From assembly GCA_964447605.1 (NCBI GenBank), contig CAYUTA010000043.1, positions 1-21,689 of the forward strand: a DNA stretch of 21,689 nucleotides, in the 5' to 3' direction. The DNA comes from CAYUTA01 sp964447605 (GTDB taxonomy: Bacteria > Bacillota > Clostridia > Christensenellales > CAG-138). Made by a program: the position numbers and the translations under genes. The notes under the pieces are model-generated. The model worked only from the letters and a program-made list of their open reading frames with translations. It did not search any database and was not told where the DNA came from. This document shows positions 12,759 through 20,381 of the stretch, piece after piece; the stretch's first letter is position 1, and every line of letters begins with the position of its first letter.

Positions 12759-14422
12759 CCAAAAAGATTTTTCGCTCAGTGTTCCTGATCGCCTCGATGG
12801 TGCTCGCCGCCTGCCTGTCCGTTGTATTGGGGGTATTATATCAGCACTTCACCTCCATGCAGTCCGGCAGGTTAAAAACCCTGACCTCACTGGCCGCGCA
12901 GGGCGTTGCGCTCAACGGCCCCGCCTATTTTGACAGGCTGAATACGGATGGATACCGCATTACCTGGGTCGATGCGGACGGAACGGTGCTATATGATAAC
13001 GAAGCGGCAATCCCCGCCGCGGATAACCATGCCCGGCGTGAGGAGATCTGGGAAGCGCTCGCGACCGGCGCCGGTGAAAGCGAGCGCTATTCCACAACGC
13101 TTGCGGAAAAAACGCTTTACCGCGCGCAGCGCCTGCCGGATGGAACGGTTCTGCGCGTCTCGGCCACGCAGCATTCCGTGCTGCGGCTCGTTCTCGGAAT
13201 GCTGCCCTCCATCCTCGCGGTTCTCGCCGCGGCGATTGCGCTTTCGGCGGTGCTGGCGCGCCGTATGTCACGGCGCATTGTGGGTCCGCTCAACGCGCTG
13301 GATTTGGATCATCCGCTTGAAAATGAAGCTTACGAGGAACTGTCGCCGCTTTTAACGCGCATCGAGCGCCAGCACCGGCAGATCGTCAGCCAGCTTGAGG
13401 AGCTTCAGCGCAAGCAGAATGAATTTTCAGCCGTCACCGACAGCATGAACGAGGGGCTGATTCTGCTCAACGACAAGGGTACGATTTTAAGTATGAATCA
13501 CGCCGCCATGCGCCTGTTCGATACCGACGGGTCCAGCGTTGGGCAGGATATGCTCACCGTGGACAGAAGCATTGGACTTCAAACGCTGCTCCGCACGGCG
13601 TTTTCCGGCAGCCACGGAGAAATCCGCCTGACGCGCGGCGAGCGGGAGCATCAGTTCAACGCAAGTCCGGTGCTTGCCAACGGCACGTTGACGGGCGTTG
13701 CGCTGCTTGTGTTCGATATTTCAGAGAAAGCCTTTGCCGAGCAGCAGAGGCGCGCGTTTTCTGCCAACGTTTCCCACGAACTGAAAACGCCGCTGCACTC
13801 CATTATGGGCAGCGCGGAACTGATTGAAAACGGTCTGGTCAGGCCGGAGGACATGCCGCGCTTTATCGGCCACATCCGCACCGAGGCCGCGCGGCTGGTG
13901 ACGCTGATCGACGACATCATCCGCCTTTCCCAGCTGGACGAGGGCGTCGCCCTTCCAAAGGAGTCCGTCGATATGCTGGCGCTTTGCAACGACGTCGTTT
14001 TGGAGCTTTCCGCCGAGTCCGCCGCCCGCGAGGTTGCGCTCTCCGTTTCCGGCGGTCCGGCCGCCGTTTACGGCGTACGCAGGCTTTTGCATGAAATTGT
14101 GTTCAACCTGTGTGACAATGCAATCAAATACAACGTCACGGGCGGCAGCGTAGAGGTTTCCGTAACGGAAGCGCAGGGCGATACGCTGCTTACGGTGGCG
14201 GACAGCGGAATCGGTATACCGGCTGAGCACCAGGCGCGCGTGTTTGAGCGCTTTTACCGCGTGGAAAAAAGCCATTCCAAGGAAACCGGCGGAACCGGGC
14301 TTGGGTTGTCCATCGTCAAGCATGCCGCGCAATATCATGGCGCATCCATTGAGCTGACGAGCAGGCCCGGCAGGGGAACGATCTTTTGCGTACGCTTTAC
14401 ACAGGAGGCGCCGCCGGCCTGA
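12755..14422 (+). CDS. phoR: Sensor histidine kinase, PhoR-like
   Basis: 555 aa. First membrane helix about 7-29, extracytoplasmic sensor 30-143, second helix about 144-168, short HAMP-like linker and coiled coil 170-225, PAS domain about 226-325 (SMNEGLILLNDKG, MNHAAMRLFD), and dimerisation/phosphotransfer helix with His341 in FSANVSHELKTPLHS. The HATPase domain has N box NLCDNAIKYN (451-460), G1 VADSGIGIP and G2 GTGLGLSIVKH. It phosphorylates the PhoB-like regulator under phosphate limitation, restrained by PhoU and PstSCAB. Start 12755 (MTKKIF) forms ATGA with the phoB stop; the longer reading from 12704 lies within phoB. The operon ends at the terminator after it. Confidence 0.93.
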   Translation: MTKKIFRSVFLIASMVLAACLSVVLGVLYQHFTSMQSGRLKTLTSLAAQGVALNGPAYFDRLNTDGYRITWVDADGTVLYDNEAAIPAADNHARREEIWEALATGAGESERYSTTLAEKTLYRAQRLPDGTVLRVSATQHSVLRLVLGMLPSILAVLAAAIALSAVLARRMSRRIVGPLNALDLDHPLENEAYEELSPLLTRIERQHRQIVSQLEELQRKQNEFSAVTDSMNEGLILLNDKGTILSMNHAAMRLFDTDGSSVGQDMLTVDRSIGLQTLLRTAFSGSHGEIRLTRGEREHQFNASPVLANGTLTGVALLVFDISEKAFAEQQRRAFSANVSHELKTPLHSIMGSAELIENGLVRPEDMPRFIGHIRTEAARLVTLIDDIIRLSQLDEGVALPKESVDMLALCNDVVLELSAESAAREVALSVSGGPAAVYGVRRLLHEIVFNLCDNAIKYNVTGGSVEVSVTEAQGDTLLTVADSGIGIPAEHQARVFERFYRVEKSHSKETGGTGLGLSIVKHAAQYHGASIELTSRPGRGTIFCVRFTQEAPPA

Positions 14423-14516
14423 TCCTGGTCCGGTTGACGTATATTCCGGATACCGACAAGGATGGAATTGCATGTCGCTGATTTTAACGGATTGCTCGGT
14501 TGCGCCCGCATTGTTT

Positions 14517-14558
14517 CGTTACGGGATTGGCGGATCAATCCCGCTGTAACCCTTTTTT
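14517..14558 (+). terminator. Intrinsic terminator of the pst-pho operon
   Basis: Perfect stem CGGGATTG (14522-14529) and CAATCCCG (14536-14543) with a 6-nt loop, extended by GTTA/TAAC across a 3-nt bulge. A run of six T follows (14553-14558). The 309-bp gap between phoR and the next gene otherwise holds only the following promoter. Confidence 0.8.
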
Positions 14559-14604
14559 GACCCGCCGGCGCCTGGCTGTGTTTGTCATTTTGATGACGCA
14601 TATA

Positions 14605-14633
14605 TTGCGGAAGGCGGCGTATGGTGCTATGAT
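14605..14633 (+). promoter_or_regulatory. Promoter of the bactofilin-like gene
   Basis: -35 TTGCGG (14605-14610), 17-bp spacer, -10 TATGAT (14628-14633), about 98 bp before the start codon. No Pho-box-like repeat is seen near it, so this gene may not be phosphate-controlled despite its position. Confidence 0.65.
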
Positions 14634-14731
14634 GCATTTAGCCGGGTCGGCGACGCCTGTCGCTGTGTACGCGTGCAGGCCGTCCGGTTTGTCAAGTATA
14701 AATTGGAATGGACGACAGGAGGAAACGAGAA

Positions 14732-15901
14732 ATGAAAACGCAGTTGAAACGCGTTGCGCTGCTTGCGCTTACGCTCTGTATCGCGCTATTGCCCGCATTC
14801 ACACGCGCGGATTCGGATGCGGATGCCGTATTGGACGGGGGCGGCAACCTGTTTGCTTATGAGAACAGGGCGGCGGGACAGACCGTTGCCGGCGACCTGT
14901 ACTGCTTTGGTCAAAACGTGGACGCATCGTCCGCACAGATCGGCGAGTCCGCCATTCTGGCCGGGCAGTATGTCAACATCAACAACAGCACCGTCGGCGG
15001 CAGCCTGCGTGCGGCAGGCTACCAGGTTTCGGCATTTGATACCAGGGTGGACGTCAACGCCACACTGGCTGCCTATACCATTTCCCTCGGCCGCGGCTTT
15101 GCGGCAAAGGCGGTCTACGGCTCCGCTTCAAGCATCAGTTTCCTCGGCGTTTGCGATACGCTCGGACTCAGCGCGCAGCACGTTTCCATCGCCGGCACGG
15201 TCAACGGCGACGCGAACATCCATGCCGAAAACGTAACGCTCACCGAGGACGCCGTCATTGCCGGCACGCTCCATATTAAATCTTCGAATCCGCCAACCAT
15301 TGCCGCCGGCGCTACGGTTGGCGAGCTCGATTTCACGCTTGATTCGGGCGCGGGCGCCGTGGGACAGGCCTCCGTGGCCAGTCGTGTTATCCACAGGCTT
15401 AAAAGCCTCCTTATGATGCTGCCCGGACGCATTTTGCTTGCGGTGATGTACTATTTCATCATCCGCAGGTCTGTTGACGAAGCTGCGGGTATGGTCAGGA
15501 GCCGACCGGCCGCCATGCCGGTTTCCGGCCTGATCGCGCTGATCAGCATCCCGTTTGCCGCCATTCTCCTGATGGTCACATACGTCGGTATTCCGGCAGG
15601 AATGCTCCTGCTTTTCCTATATGCACTGGGGCTTGCCTTTGCCGTCAGCTTTGCAGGCTGCATGGCGGGCAGGCTTTTCTTCCCCAGACTGCATACGCTG
15701 GTTGCGTACATCATCGGCGTTGCCGCGGTCACGGTAATCAAGCTCGTTCCGTATGTAGGCGGACTGGTCACGTTTGCCTGCATGCTCTACACGCTGGGGT
15801 ATTTCGTTCAAAAGATCTATTCAGGCTTTGTGAAAAAGCCGGCGGCGCCCGCCGCCGCTCCGCTTGAGACCGCGCTCACCGATGCAGCCGAGCGGGTATG
15901 A
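14732..15901 (+). CDS. Bactofilin-like polymer-forming membrane protein
   Basis: 389 aa. A signal peptide (KRVALLALTLCIALLPAFTRA, cut near Ala26) is followed by a Gly/Ala/Val-rich right-handed beta-helix-like region (about 45-215). The region has recurring short strands such as VAGDLYCFGQNV, ESAILAGQYVNIN, TVGGSLRAAGYQV and VSIAGTVNGDANIHAENV, the pattern of bactofilin/polymer-forming cytoskeletal domains. The C-terminal third has about four membrane helices (near 228-245, 268-292, 293-318, 327-365). The beta-helix is therefore exported and tethered, unlike cytosolic bactofilins. Start 14732 has AGGAGG about nine bases upstream. It has its own promoter and terminator and sits between phoR and pstS. 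The function is unknown; an envelope scaffold is a guess. Confidence 0.75.
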   Translation: MKTQLKRVALLALTLCIALLPAFTRADSDADAVLDGGGNLFAYENRAAGQTVAGDLYCFGQNVDASSAQIGESAILAGQYVNINNSTVGGSLRAAGYQVSAFDTRVDVNATLAAYTISLGRGFAAKAVYGSASSISFLGVCDTLGLSAQHVSIAGTVNGDANIHAENVTLTEDAVIAGTLHIKSSNPPTIAAGATVGELDFTLDSGAGAVGQASVASRVIHRLKSLLMMLPGRILLAVMYYFIIRRSVDEAAGMVRSRPAAMPVSGLIALISIPFAAILLMVTYVGIPAGMLLLFLYALGLAFAVSFAGCMAGRLFFPRLHTLVAYIIGVAAVTVIKLVPYVGGLVTFACMLYTLGYFVQKIYSGFVKKPAAPAAAPLETALTDAAERV

Positions 15902-15928
15902 TTCAGCCGTCTTTTCCCACGCATGATT

Positions 15929-15960
15929 CCCTGTCTGACGCGTTCAGGCGGGGATTTTTT
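15929..15960 (+). terminator. Intrinsic terminator of the bactofilin-like gene
   Basis: Stem CCCTGTCTGA (15929-15938) and TCAGGCGGGG (15944-15953), ten pairs including two G-U, a 5-nt loop, then A and six T (15955-15960). It isolates the gene from pstS. Confidence 0.8.
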
Positions 15961-16024
15961 GCCGCCGGACGCTTCCGTATGCGGCGCTTCGCCCGCTTGG
16001 TCAAATTCAGCTGAAAATTTGCAC

Positions 16025-16079
16025 TTTACTTCGATTTAACCCGATTACTCTTTTTTATTAGACGGGACGCGGGCATGAT
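16025..16079 (+). promoter_or_regulatory. pstS promoter with Pho-box-like repeats
   Basis: TTTACT (16025-16030) and TTAACC (16036-16041) lie 11 bp apart, and a looser ATTACT follows at 16044-16049. A -10-like CATGAT (16074-16079) lies about 35 bp before the pstS start, with no good -35. The arrangement resembles that before pstC, so both are probably induced by the PhoB-like regulator. Confidence 0.55.
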
Positions 16080-16113
16080 AGAAGCATCCGATAAAGAAAG
16101 AGGAGGAATCAAC

Positions 16114-17046
16114 ATGATGAAAAGGTATATTGGTATCGGGTTTGCCTTGATGCTGGCGGTCTGCGCGTTCATGGGCTGCACAGGCGCCCCCGCCGATAAA
16201 GCGCCGTCGAATACGGCAGCCGCCGCGCAGGCTTCCGAATCCACTGCGGCGGACAACGCTGCGATGAGCGGTGAAATCACGGTCATCTCCCGCGAGGAAG
16301 GCTCCGGCACGCGCGGCGCGTTCATCGAGTTGTTTGGCGTTGAGCAGAAGAACGAGGCCGGTGAAAAGGAAGACTTCACCATCGCCACCGCGGATCAGAC
16401 AAACAGCACCGGCGTCATGCTGCAAAGCGTTTCGCAGAATGAGTCGGCCATCGGCTACGTTTCGCTCGGTTCGCTCAACGACAGCGTGAAGGCGCTCGCC
16501 ATCGACGGCGTGGACGCCAGCGTTGAAAACATTAAATACGCCAGCTACGCCATCGCGCGGCCGTTCAACATCGCCACCACCGCCGGCGTCGGTGAAGTTG
16601 CGCAGGACTTCGTGAACTTCATCCTTTCCGCCGACGGGCAGAAGGTCATTGAAGGCAATGGCTATATCGCGGTCTCCGATGCGTCGGCTTACAGCGGCAG
16701 CGCTCCCGCGGGCAAAATCGTGGTTGCCGGCTCTTCCTCGGTGTCGCCGGTTATGGAAAAGCTGATTGAGGCGTATGCCACGGTCAATGCAAACGCGGAC
16801 ATCGAGCTGCAGACGAGCGACTCCACCACCGGCATGAACAGCGCAGTCGAGGGCATCTGCGATATCGGCATGGCTTCACGGGCGCTCAAGGATTCCGAGC
16901 TTGAAGCGGGTCTTGCCCCCACAGTCATCGCAATGGACGGCATCGCGGTCATCGTCAACCTGGGAAACACGCTCGGGGGATTGACCAGCGAGCAGGTCAA
17001 GGGCATCTACGTCGGCGAAATCACCGACTGGTCGCAGGTGCAGTAG
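16114..17046 (+). CDS. pstS: Phosphate-binding lipoprotein PstS, circularly permuted
   Basis: 310 aa. Lipoprotein signal with Cys22 (AFMGCTG) and a low-complexity Ala/Ser/Thr linker (23-52). Residues 53-187 match the second half of ordinary PstS (ITVISREEGSGTRGAF, then ADQTNSTGVM, then IGYVSLGSL, then RPFNIAT and FVNFILSADGQKVI). Residues 200-310 match the first half (KIVVAGSSSVSPVMEKL, TSDSTTGM, DIGMASRALKD, VIAMDGIAVIVN, LTSEQVKGIYVGEITDW). The order is thus swapped, while phosphate-binding segments of both lobes are kept. Start 16114 has AGGAGG seven bases upstream. It delivers phosphate to PstCAB, encoded about 7 kb upstream. I recall similar swapped PstS-type proteins in other Clostridia. 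Confidence 0.9.
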   Translation: MMKRYIGIGFALMLAVCAFMGCTGAPADKAPSNTAAAAQASESTAADNAAMSGEITVISREEGSGTRGAFIELFGVEQKNEAGEKEDFTIATADQTNSTGVMLQSVSQNESAIGYVSLGSLNDSVKALAIDGVDASVENIKYASYAIARPFNIATTAGVGEVAQDFVNFILSADGQKVIEGNGYIAVSDASAYSGSAPAGKIVVAGSSSVSPVMEKLIEAYATVNANADIELQTSDSTTGMNSAVEGICDIGMASRALKDSELEAGLAPTVIAMDGIAVIVNLGNTLGGLTSEQVKGIYVGEITDWSQVQ

Positions 17047-17057
17047 CTAAAAAAGCG

Positions 17058-17085
17058 CCTGCCGGCCGTCTGTGGAACCGGCAGG
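17058..17085. terminator. Hairpin after pstS; terminator in the minus direction
   Basis: Perfect arms CCTGCCGG (17058-17065) and CCGGCAGG (17078-17085) with a 12-nt loop. On the minus strand the stem is followed by CGCTTTTTTAG, a proper U-run, so it could stop antisense transcription entering pstS. On the plus strand no T-run follows, though it may still protect the pstS 3' end. Confidence 0.55.
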
Positions 17086-17093
17086 ATAGCTGC

Positions 17094-17125
17094 AGAGCGG
17101 CGAATGTACGGGCATTCGCCGCTCT
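17094..17125. repeat. Perfect 13-bp hairpin downstream of pstS
   Basis: AGAGCGGCGAATG (17094-17106) and CATTCGCCGCTCT (17113-17125) flank a 6-nt loop, TACGGG. It is very stable but has no T-run. It shares two bases with the next hairpin. Confidence 0.75.
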
Positions 17126-17159
17126 TCCCGTCAAAAAACAGTGTTTATTTGACGGGAAG
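17124..17159. repeat. Perfect 12-bp hairpin downstream of pstS
   Basis: CTTCCCGTCAAA (17124-17135) and TTTGACGGGAAG (17148-17159) flank a 12-nt loop rich in A and T. It abuts the preceding hairpin, so the two stems compete for bases 17124-17125. There is no downstream T-run on the plus strand. Confidence 0.75.
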
Positions 17160-17217
17160 ACCGCATGTCCCCCACGCTTCAAGCCCTTTCATCGGCATGC
17201 CGCAGGCACAAAATCGG

Positions 17218-17246
17218 TTGTCCGCCGTCTTCTTGTTTGATATAAT
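17218..17246 (+). promoter_or_regulatory. Promoter of the large lipoprotein gene
   Basis: -35 TTGTCC (17218-17223), 17-bp spacer, consensus -10 TATAAT (17241-17246), about 100 bp before the start at 17353. The remaining 306-bp gap after pstS holds only the three hairpins. Confidence 0.7.
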
Positions 17247-17352
17247 ACGAATATGCATTCCCAACGTGCCGGAAGGCCGCCTTGCCCACAGCACTTCTAC
17301 CGATCCGAACACCCACAGACCAACAAAGCGTTAGAAAGCGAGGAGCATCACA

Positions 17353-19362
17353 ATGCATCAAAAACAATGGCGCGCGCTGCTGCTGGCTCTGATCCTGTTT
17401 GTCATGCCGTCCCATATGGCCTGCACGCAGGGTGGGCCTGTAACGATGGATGAAATTGAATGTATTACGCTGAATGAGACGCCTAGCTTTGGCAACATGG
17501 AAACGCTGACGCGGAACGAAATCGTTCTGTACCCCGCAAAAGAAACCGTTCTGTTCCGTGAGATTCGGATGAAGGATCAGGAGGTGTTGCGGGAGACCGC
17601 CTGCGCCCTGTCCGCAGATCGAATGGCGGCGCTTTTGGAAGCGGCCATCCAGCCGCTGTTTAAAATGCAGGAATCCATTGATACGAATGTGCTGGACGGA
17701 CATAAAACGAGCATCGGCATCGAACTCAGGAATGGGGACGCCGTGCGGACGGGCGGGTTGGTAGCGGAAGAATACGGGCCCGCCGCATTCCGCAGAGCAT
17801 ATAAGGCGATTATCGCCGCCTCTGAGGAGGCAATGGCAAACGGCGCGGTTTCTGCTTCCCAAAGCGCGGCCGAATCGGACAGCGCTCCGGATGGCGCGCA
17901 GCAGAACGAGCCTGTTCGTCCCCTGCTTATGAGCCAATATTATAACCGCGCATGGGGGTTGACGCACGAGATTGTATTTCTGGATCGATCCGGTAGCATC
18001 CGTGCTGTCCGGAATGAAAAGCTGGAAGCCTTCAACGCGGACGACACGGCGGAACTGCTTGCCTGCCTCTCCGATCCGGCAAACAGCCGGGTGATCGCTT
18101 CCGAAACGCAGCTTGTGGTGCGGTCAATCGAAGCCCTGATTCAATCGCTTCCGCTTGACGGGATTCAAATCAATCATCATGCCGAAGACGCGGGCTTGCT
18201 GAGACGCTATGCCTTTGCGTATGCGGAGGACGGGAAACCGGACGGGATTGTTCTGAGCGTCGAGGGCGATATGCTGGGACGGATTGAAACGGCGGAGGCG
18301 CGCGCGCTATGCGCGTGGCTGCAGGGCGTTACGCCCGCCTCGCAGTATTTCGGTGAAAGCCTCGGCTATGCGTATACGGAGGACGATCTTGCCCCGCTGC
18401 ACGCTTCGGTCTCCGGCAAGGCAACGTCCTCTGCTGACGGCAGAACCTGGTTCTATGAAGCGGCCGGCATCTCCGTGCGCATTCCCGAGGAGCTTGCCGT
18501 GGAGGACATCACTTCCGATAAAGGCTTCAGCCTGCAGATTACAGACCCAAACGACGCCAATATCGCCTATTATTATACGGCCATTTACAACGCCGAATAC
18601 AAGGGGCTCTGGATGGAAGACCTCCGCGCTGATCAGTACGGAGCGGTGTTGGAATATCTGGTCGGGCCCGGGCAATACACCTACAATCCCTGTGTTGAGA
18701 ACAATTTAACCTATCTGATCGCTTCGCTGGCGGGCGGAAGCCAGCTGCACTATATCCTGCTGCTGGACGGCTGGTTTTTGACGGCGACCGCGGCGGCAGC
18801 GGCCGGATATACGATTGGCGACGGGGCGATTAAAGACCTGGTGGAGATTATCGGCAGCCTCCGTTTTGACGGCGCGGATATCGATATCCCGCAATACAAC
18901 CTGGCGTTTGAACAAATTCCCTATGATGGCGAGTGGTGGTCGTTTACGGGAATCCGCACAAAGCTCTACCTGCCGGTTGATTGGCAGGAATATCCCGAGC
19001 ATGCCGTTGGCGATGCATACAGGGAATATGTTGTGGGCGCGGCGGATAAAAGCGCCATGTTATCCATTCGCGTATTCCTGGACGACGCTCTGCAGATAAA
19101 TGACGCAACCTATCAAAGCCTGGCGGATGATTTATTGAAAAATGGAATGAAGGAACCTCAGGTCTGCATGATAAACGACGTCAAGCTGGTTATATATGGA
19201 ATTGGAGAGGAGGCTGGATTTGGCGCGGTTGCTCTTGCGAGCGATTCCTTCACCATGCTTGAGTTCGCGCCTGGAACAGAAGACGGTCTGGAACTGTTTG
19301 CGCATATCCTCTCCACCTATCCGGCCGCCATAGGGCCTGCGCTTACCGAACCGACCCAATAG
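17353..19362 (+). CDS. Large putative lipoprotein with two related C-terminal domains
   Basis: 669 aa, family not recognised. The N-terminus is a lipoprotein-like signal (KQWRALLLALILFVMP, then SHMAC with Cys24; the lipobox is imperfect). Residues 30-160 and 185-345 are mixed alpha/beta, with ETVLFREIRMKD and HEIVFLDRSG blocks, joined by an Ala/Ser/Gln-rich linker near 158-190. Residues about 367-514 (FYEAAGISVRIPEELAVEDI to EIIGSLRF) and 519-662 (FEQIPYDGEW, TKLYLPVDWQ to FAHILSTYP) look like two copies of a PsbP/DcrB-like fold: an amphipathic strand, a V-x-L/I-P motif, then a closing helix. Start 17353 has GAGGAG eight bases upstream. It is transcribed alone from its own promoter. A surface-exposed binding role is inference. 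Confidence 0.8.
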   Translation: MHQKQWRALLLALILFVMPSHMACTQGGPVTMDEIECITLNETPSFGNMETLTRNEIVLYPAKETVLFREIRMKDQEVLRETACALSADRMAALLEAAIQPLFKMQESIDTNVLDGHKTSIGIELRNGDAVRTGGLVAEEYGPAAFRRAYKAIIAASEEAMANGAVSASQSAAESDSAPDGAQQNEPVRPLLMSQYYNRAWGLTHEIVFLDRSGSIRAVRNEKLEAFNADDTAELLACLSDPANSRVIASETQLVVRSIEALIQSLPLDGIQINHHAEDAGLLRRYAFAYAEDGKPDGIVLSVEGDMLGRIETAEARALCAWLQGVTPASQYFGESLGYAYTEDDLAPLHASVSGKATSSADGRTWFYEAAGISVRIPEELAVEDITSDKGFSLQITDPNDANIAYYYTAIYNAEYKGLWMEDLRADQYGAVLEYLVGPGQYTYNPCVENNLTYLIASLAGGSQLHYILLLDGWFLTATAAAAAGYTIGDGAIKDLVEIIGSLRFDGADIDIPQYNLAFEQIPYDGEWWSFTGIRTKLYLPVDWQEYPEHAVGDAYREYVVGAADKSAMLSIRVFLDDALQINDATYQSLADDLLKNGMKEPQVCMINDVKLVIYGIGEEAGFGAVALASDSFTMLEFAPGTEDGLELFAHILSTYPAAIGPALTEPTQ

Positions 19363-19731
19363 GGCGCGGCGGGTCAAGCCTCCGGGGTGTTGGCTCCGCC
19401 GGGCCGTCGCTTCAGGATCAAAATTCAAACGGCTCATCATTTTGGTTGCGCCGCCTCAAGCCGCTGGAATCAGCCATGGAAAGACGGTGTTTTTCGACCA
19501 TATGAGCGATCTATGGTCGCCTTTGACATGCCGTTCGCCTCCTGGCAACGATATGGGCGGATTGCCGCGCCCGTCCTTGCCCACGGCTGAAACGTTCCTT
19601 CCGGGTGATCTGTCGACAAGATGGGAGGGGCTGTTTCGTTTGTCGGTTTTTCCCTGTATGTCTACGCCGCGTCTTGCAGGGGCGTTGCGTTTCAGAACCC
19701 AAGAAAAAATATCTTCATATGAAACGGCGCT
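19363..19731. other. Non-coding stretch, no convincing gene
   Basis: The 369 bp between the lipoprotein gene and the small minus-strand gene carry short frames on both strands, but none has a ribosome site or protein-like composition. No strong terminator was found after the lipoprotein gene; CGGCGG and CCGCCG near 19368-19402 could pair over a long loop. An AT-rich patch with CATATG lies at 19702-19722. Confidence 0.5.
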
Positions 19732-20037
19732 TTAATTGCCCCGTTTTAGGATGTCTTCCGCATAATCCATGCGTAGACGGGCCTTGAGTTCATCCAGACC
19801 ATCCACTTCATAAAGCCGCATTTCAACATCCGGCTTGCCGTTCCGGAACAGAAACGCCCGGTTCGTTCCATCCGCCATTGTGAACGTACAGAAGGCGTTT
19901 CCCGCCGTTGATGCGTTTTCCGGCCGCGGAGAAACAACCGTTATGTTCAGAAGCGCGGTTTCCGGTTCCTCAAGCGAAACGATCCCGCCGCTTTCCAGAT
20001 AAGGGGTTTCCTGCCATGTCGCACAGCCGGGCGGCAT
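19732..20037 (-). CDS. Hypothetical protein, possibly 5'-truncated
   Basis: 101 aa, not recognised. The sequence is protein-like: ALLNITVVSPRPENAS, AFCTFTMADGTNRAFLF, DVEMRLYEVDGLDELKARL and DYAEDILKRGN. A compact beta-sheet followed by a C-terminal helix is likely. The start at 20037 has GGAGG about eight bases upstream. The frame stays open upstream to a TAA near 20100 (reading RFFRLPVAWAAEAGA), which suggests it could be the C-terminal remnant of a longer gene. It lies between two non-coding stretches with no operon partner and no clear promoter. Confidence 0.5.
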   Translation of the reverse strand: MPPGCATWQETPYLESGGIVSLEEPETALLNITVVSPRPENASTAGNAFCTFTMADGTNRAFLFRNGKPDVEMRLYEVDGLDELKARLRMDYAEDILKRGN

Positions 20038-20381
20038 AGCTCCGGCCTCCGCAGCCCATGCAACCGGAAGGCGGAAGAAACGCGGCGCACGGCATATTTA
20101 TTCATGCGCACAATGCCTGTGTTGGGGAGAAAACTGCCTGAATCGAATGCGCGGCTTCGTTTTTACCATGTGTCCGGACGTTTTCTGTTTTCAGGCTGAT
20201 TGCCTGAATCCCCCATCTTCTCGCCATTCGCGCTATGGAATCCCTGGTGCAAATACGTAAAACCCACCGCGCCCGATTTTACAGGCCGCCCTTGATTTTA
20301 TACAGCAACCTGCATCGTTCTTGTATAAGCGCATGAAAATGCGGGTTTTATGCGTTTGCCTTGGCCCCGCACACGCCGCTC
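20038..20381. other. Non-coding stretch with small repeats
   Basis: These 344 bp lie downstream of glyA. TGCCTGAATC occurs twice in direct orientation (20135-20144, 20201-20210). The second copy is part of an inverted repeat TCAGGC-N5-GCCTGA (20191-20207). A TTATACA/TGTATAA dyad spans 20298-20328. I see no good intrinsic terminator for glyA and no gene. Confidence 0.45.

Noticed and set aside
16114..17046. PstS considered as a fusion or partial duplication of two binding proteins
   Set aside because: Each PstS half occurs only once and the total length is normal; swapped order is the simpler reading.
19442..19735. 97-codon plus-strand open frame after the lipoprotein gene
   Set aside because: No Shine-Dalgarno site, Pro/Ser/Arg-rich composition without secondary-structure pattern, and no recognisable motif.
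20326..20348. CGCAT-GAAA-ATGCG hairpin before a short T-run, considered as a plus-strand terminator
   Set aside because: Only five base pairs, and no plus-strand gene ends nearby; it does not serve glyA, which reads the other way.
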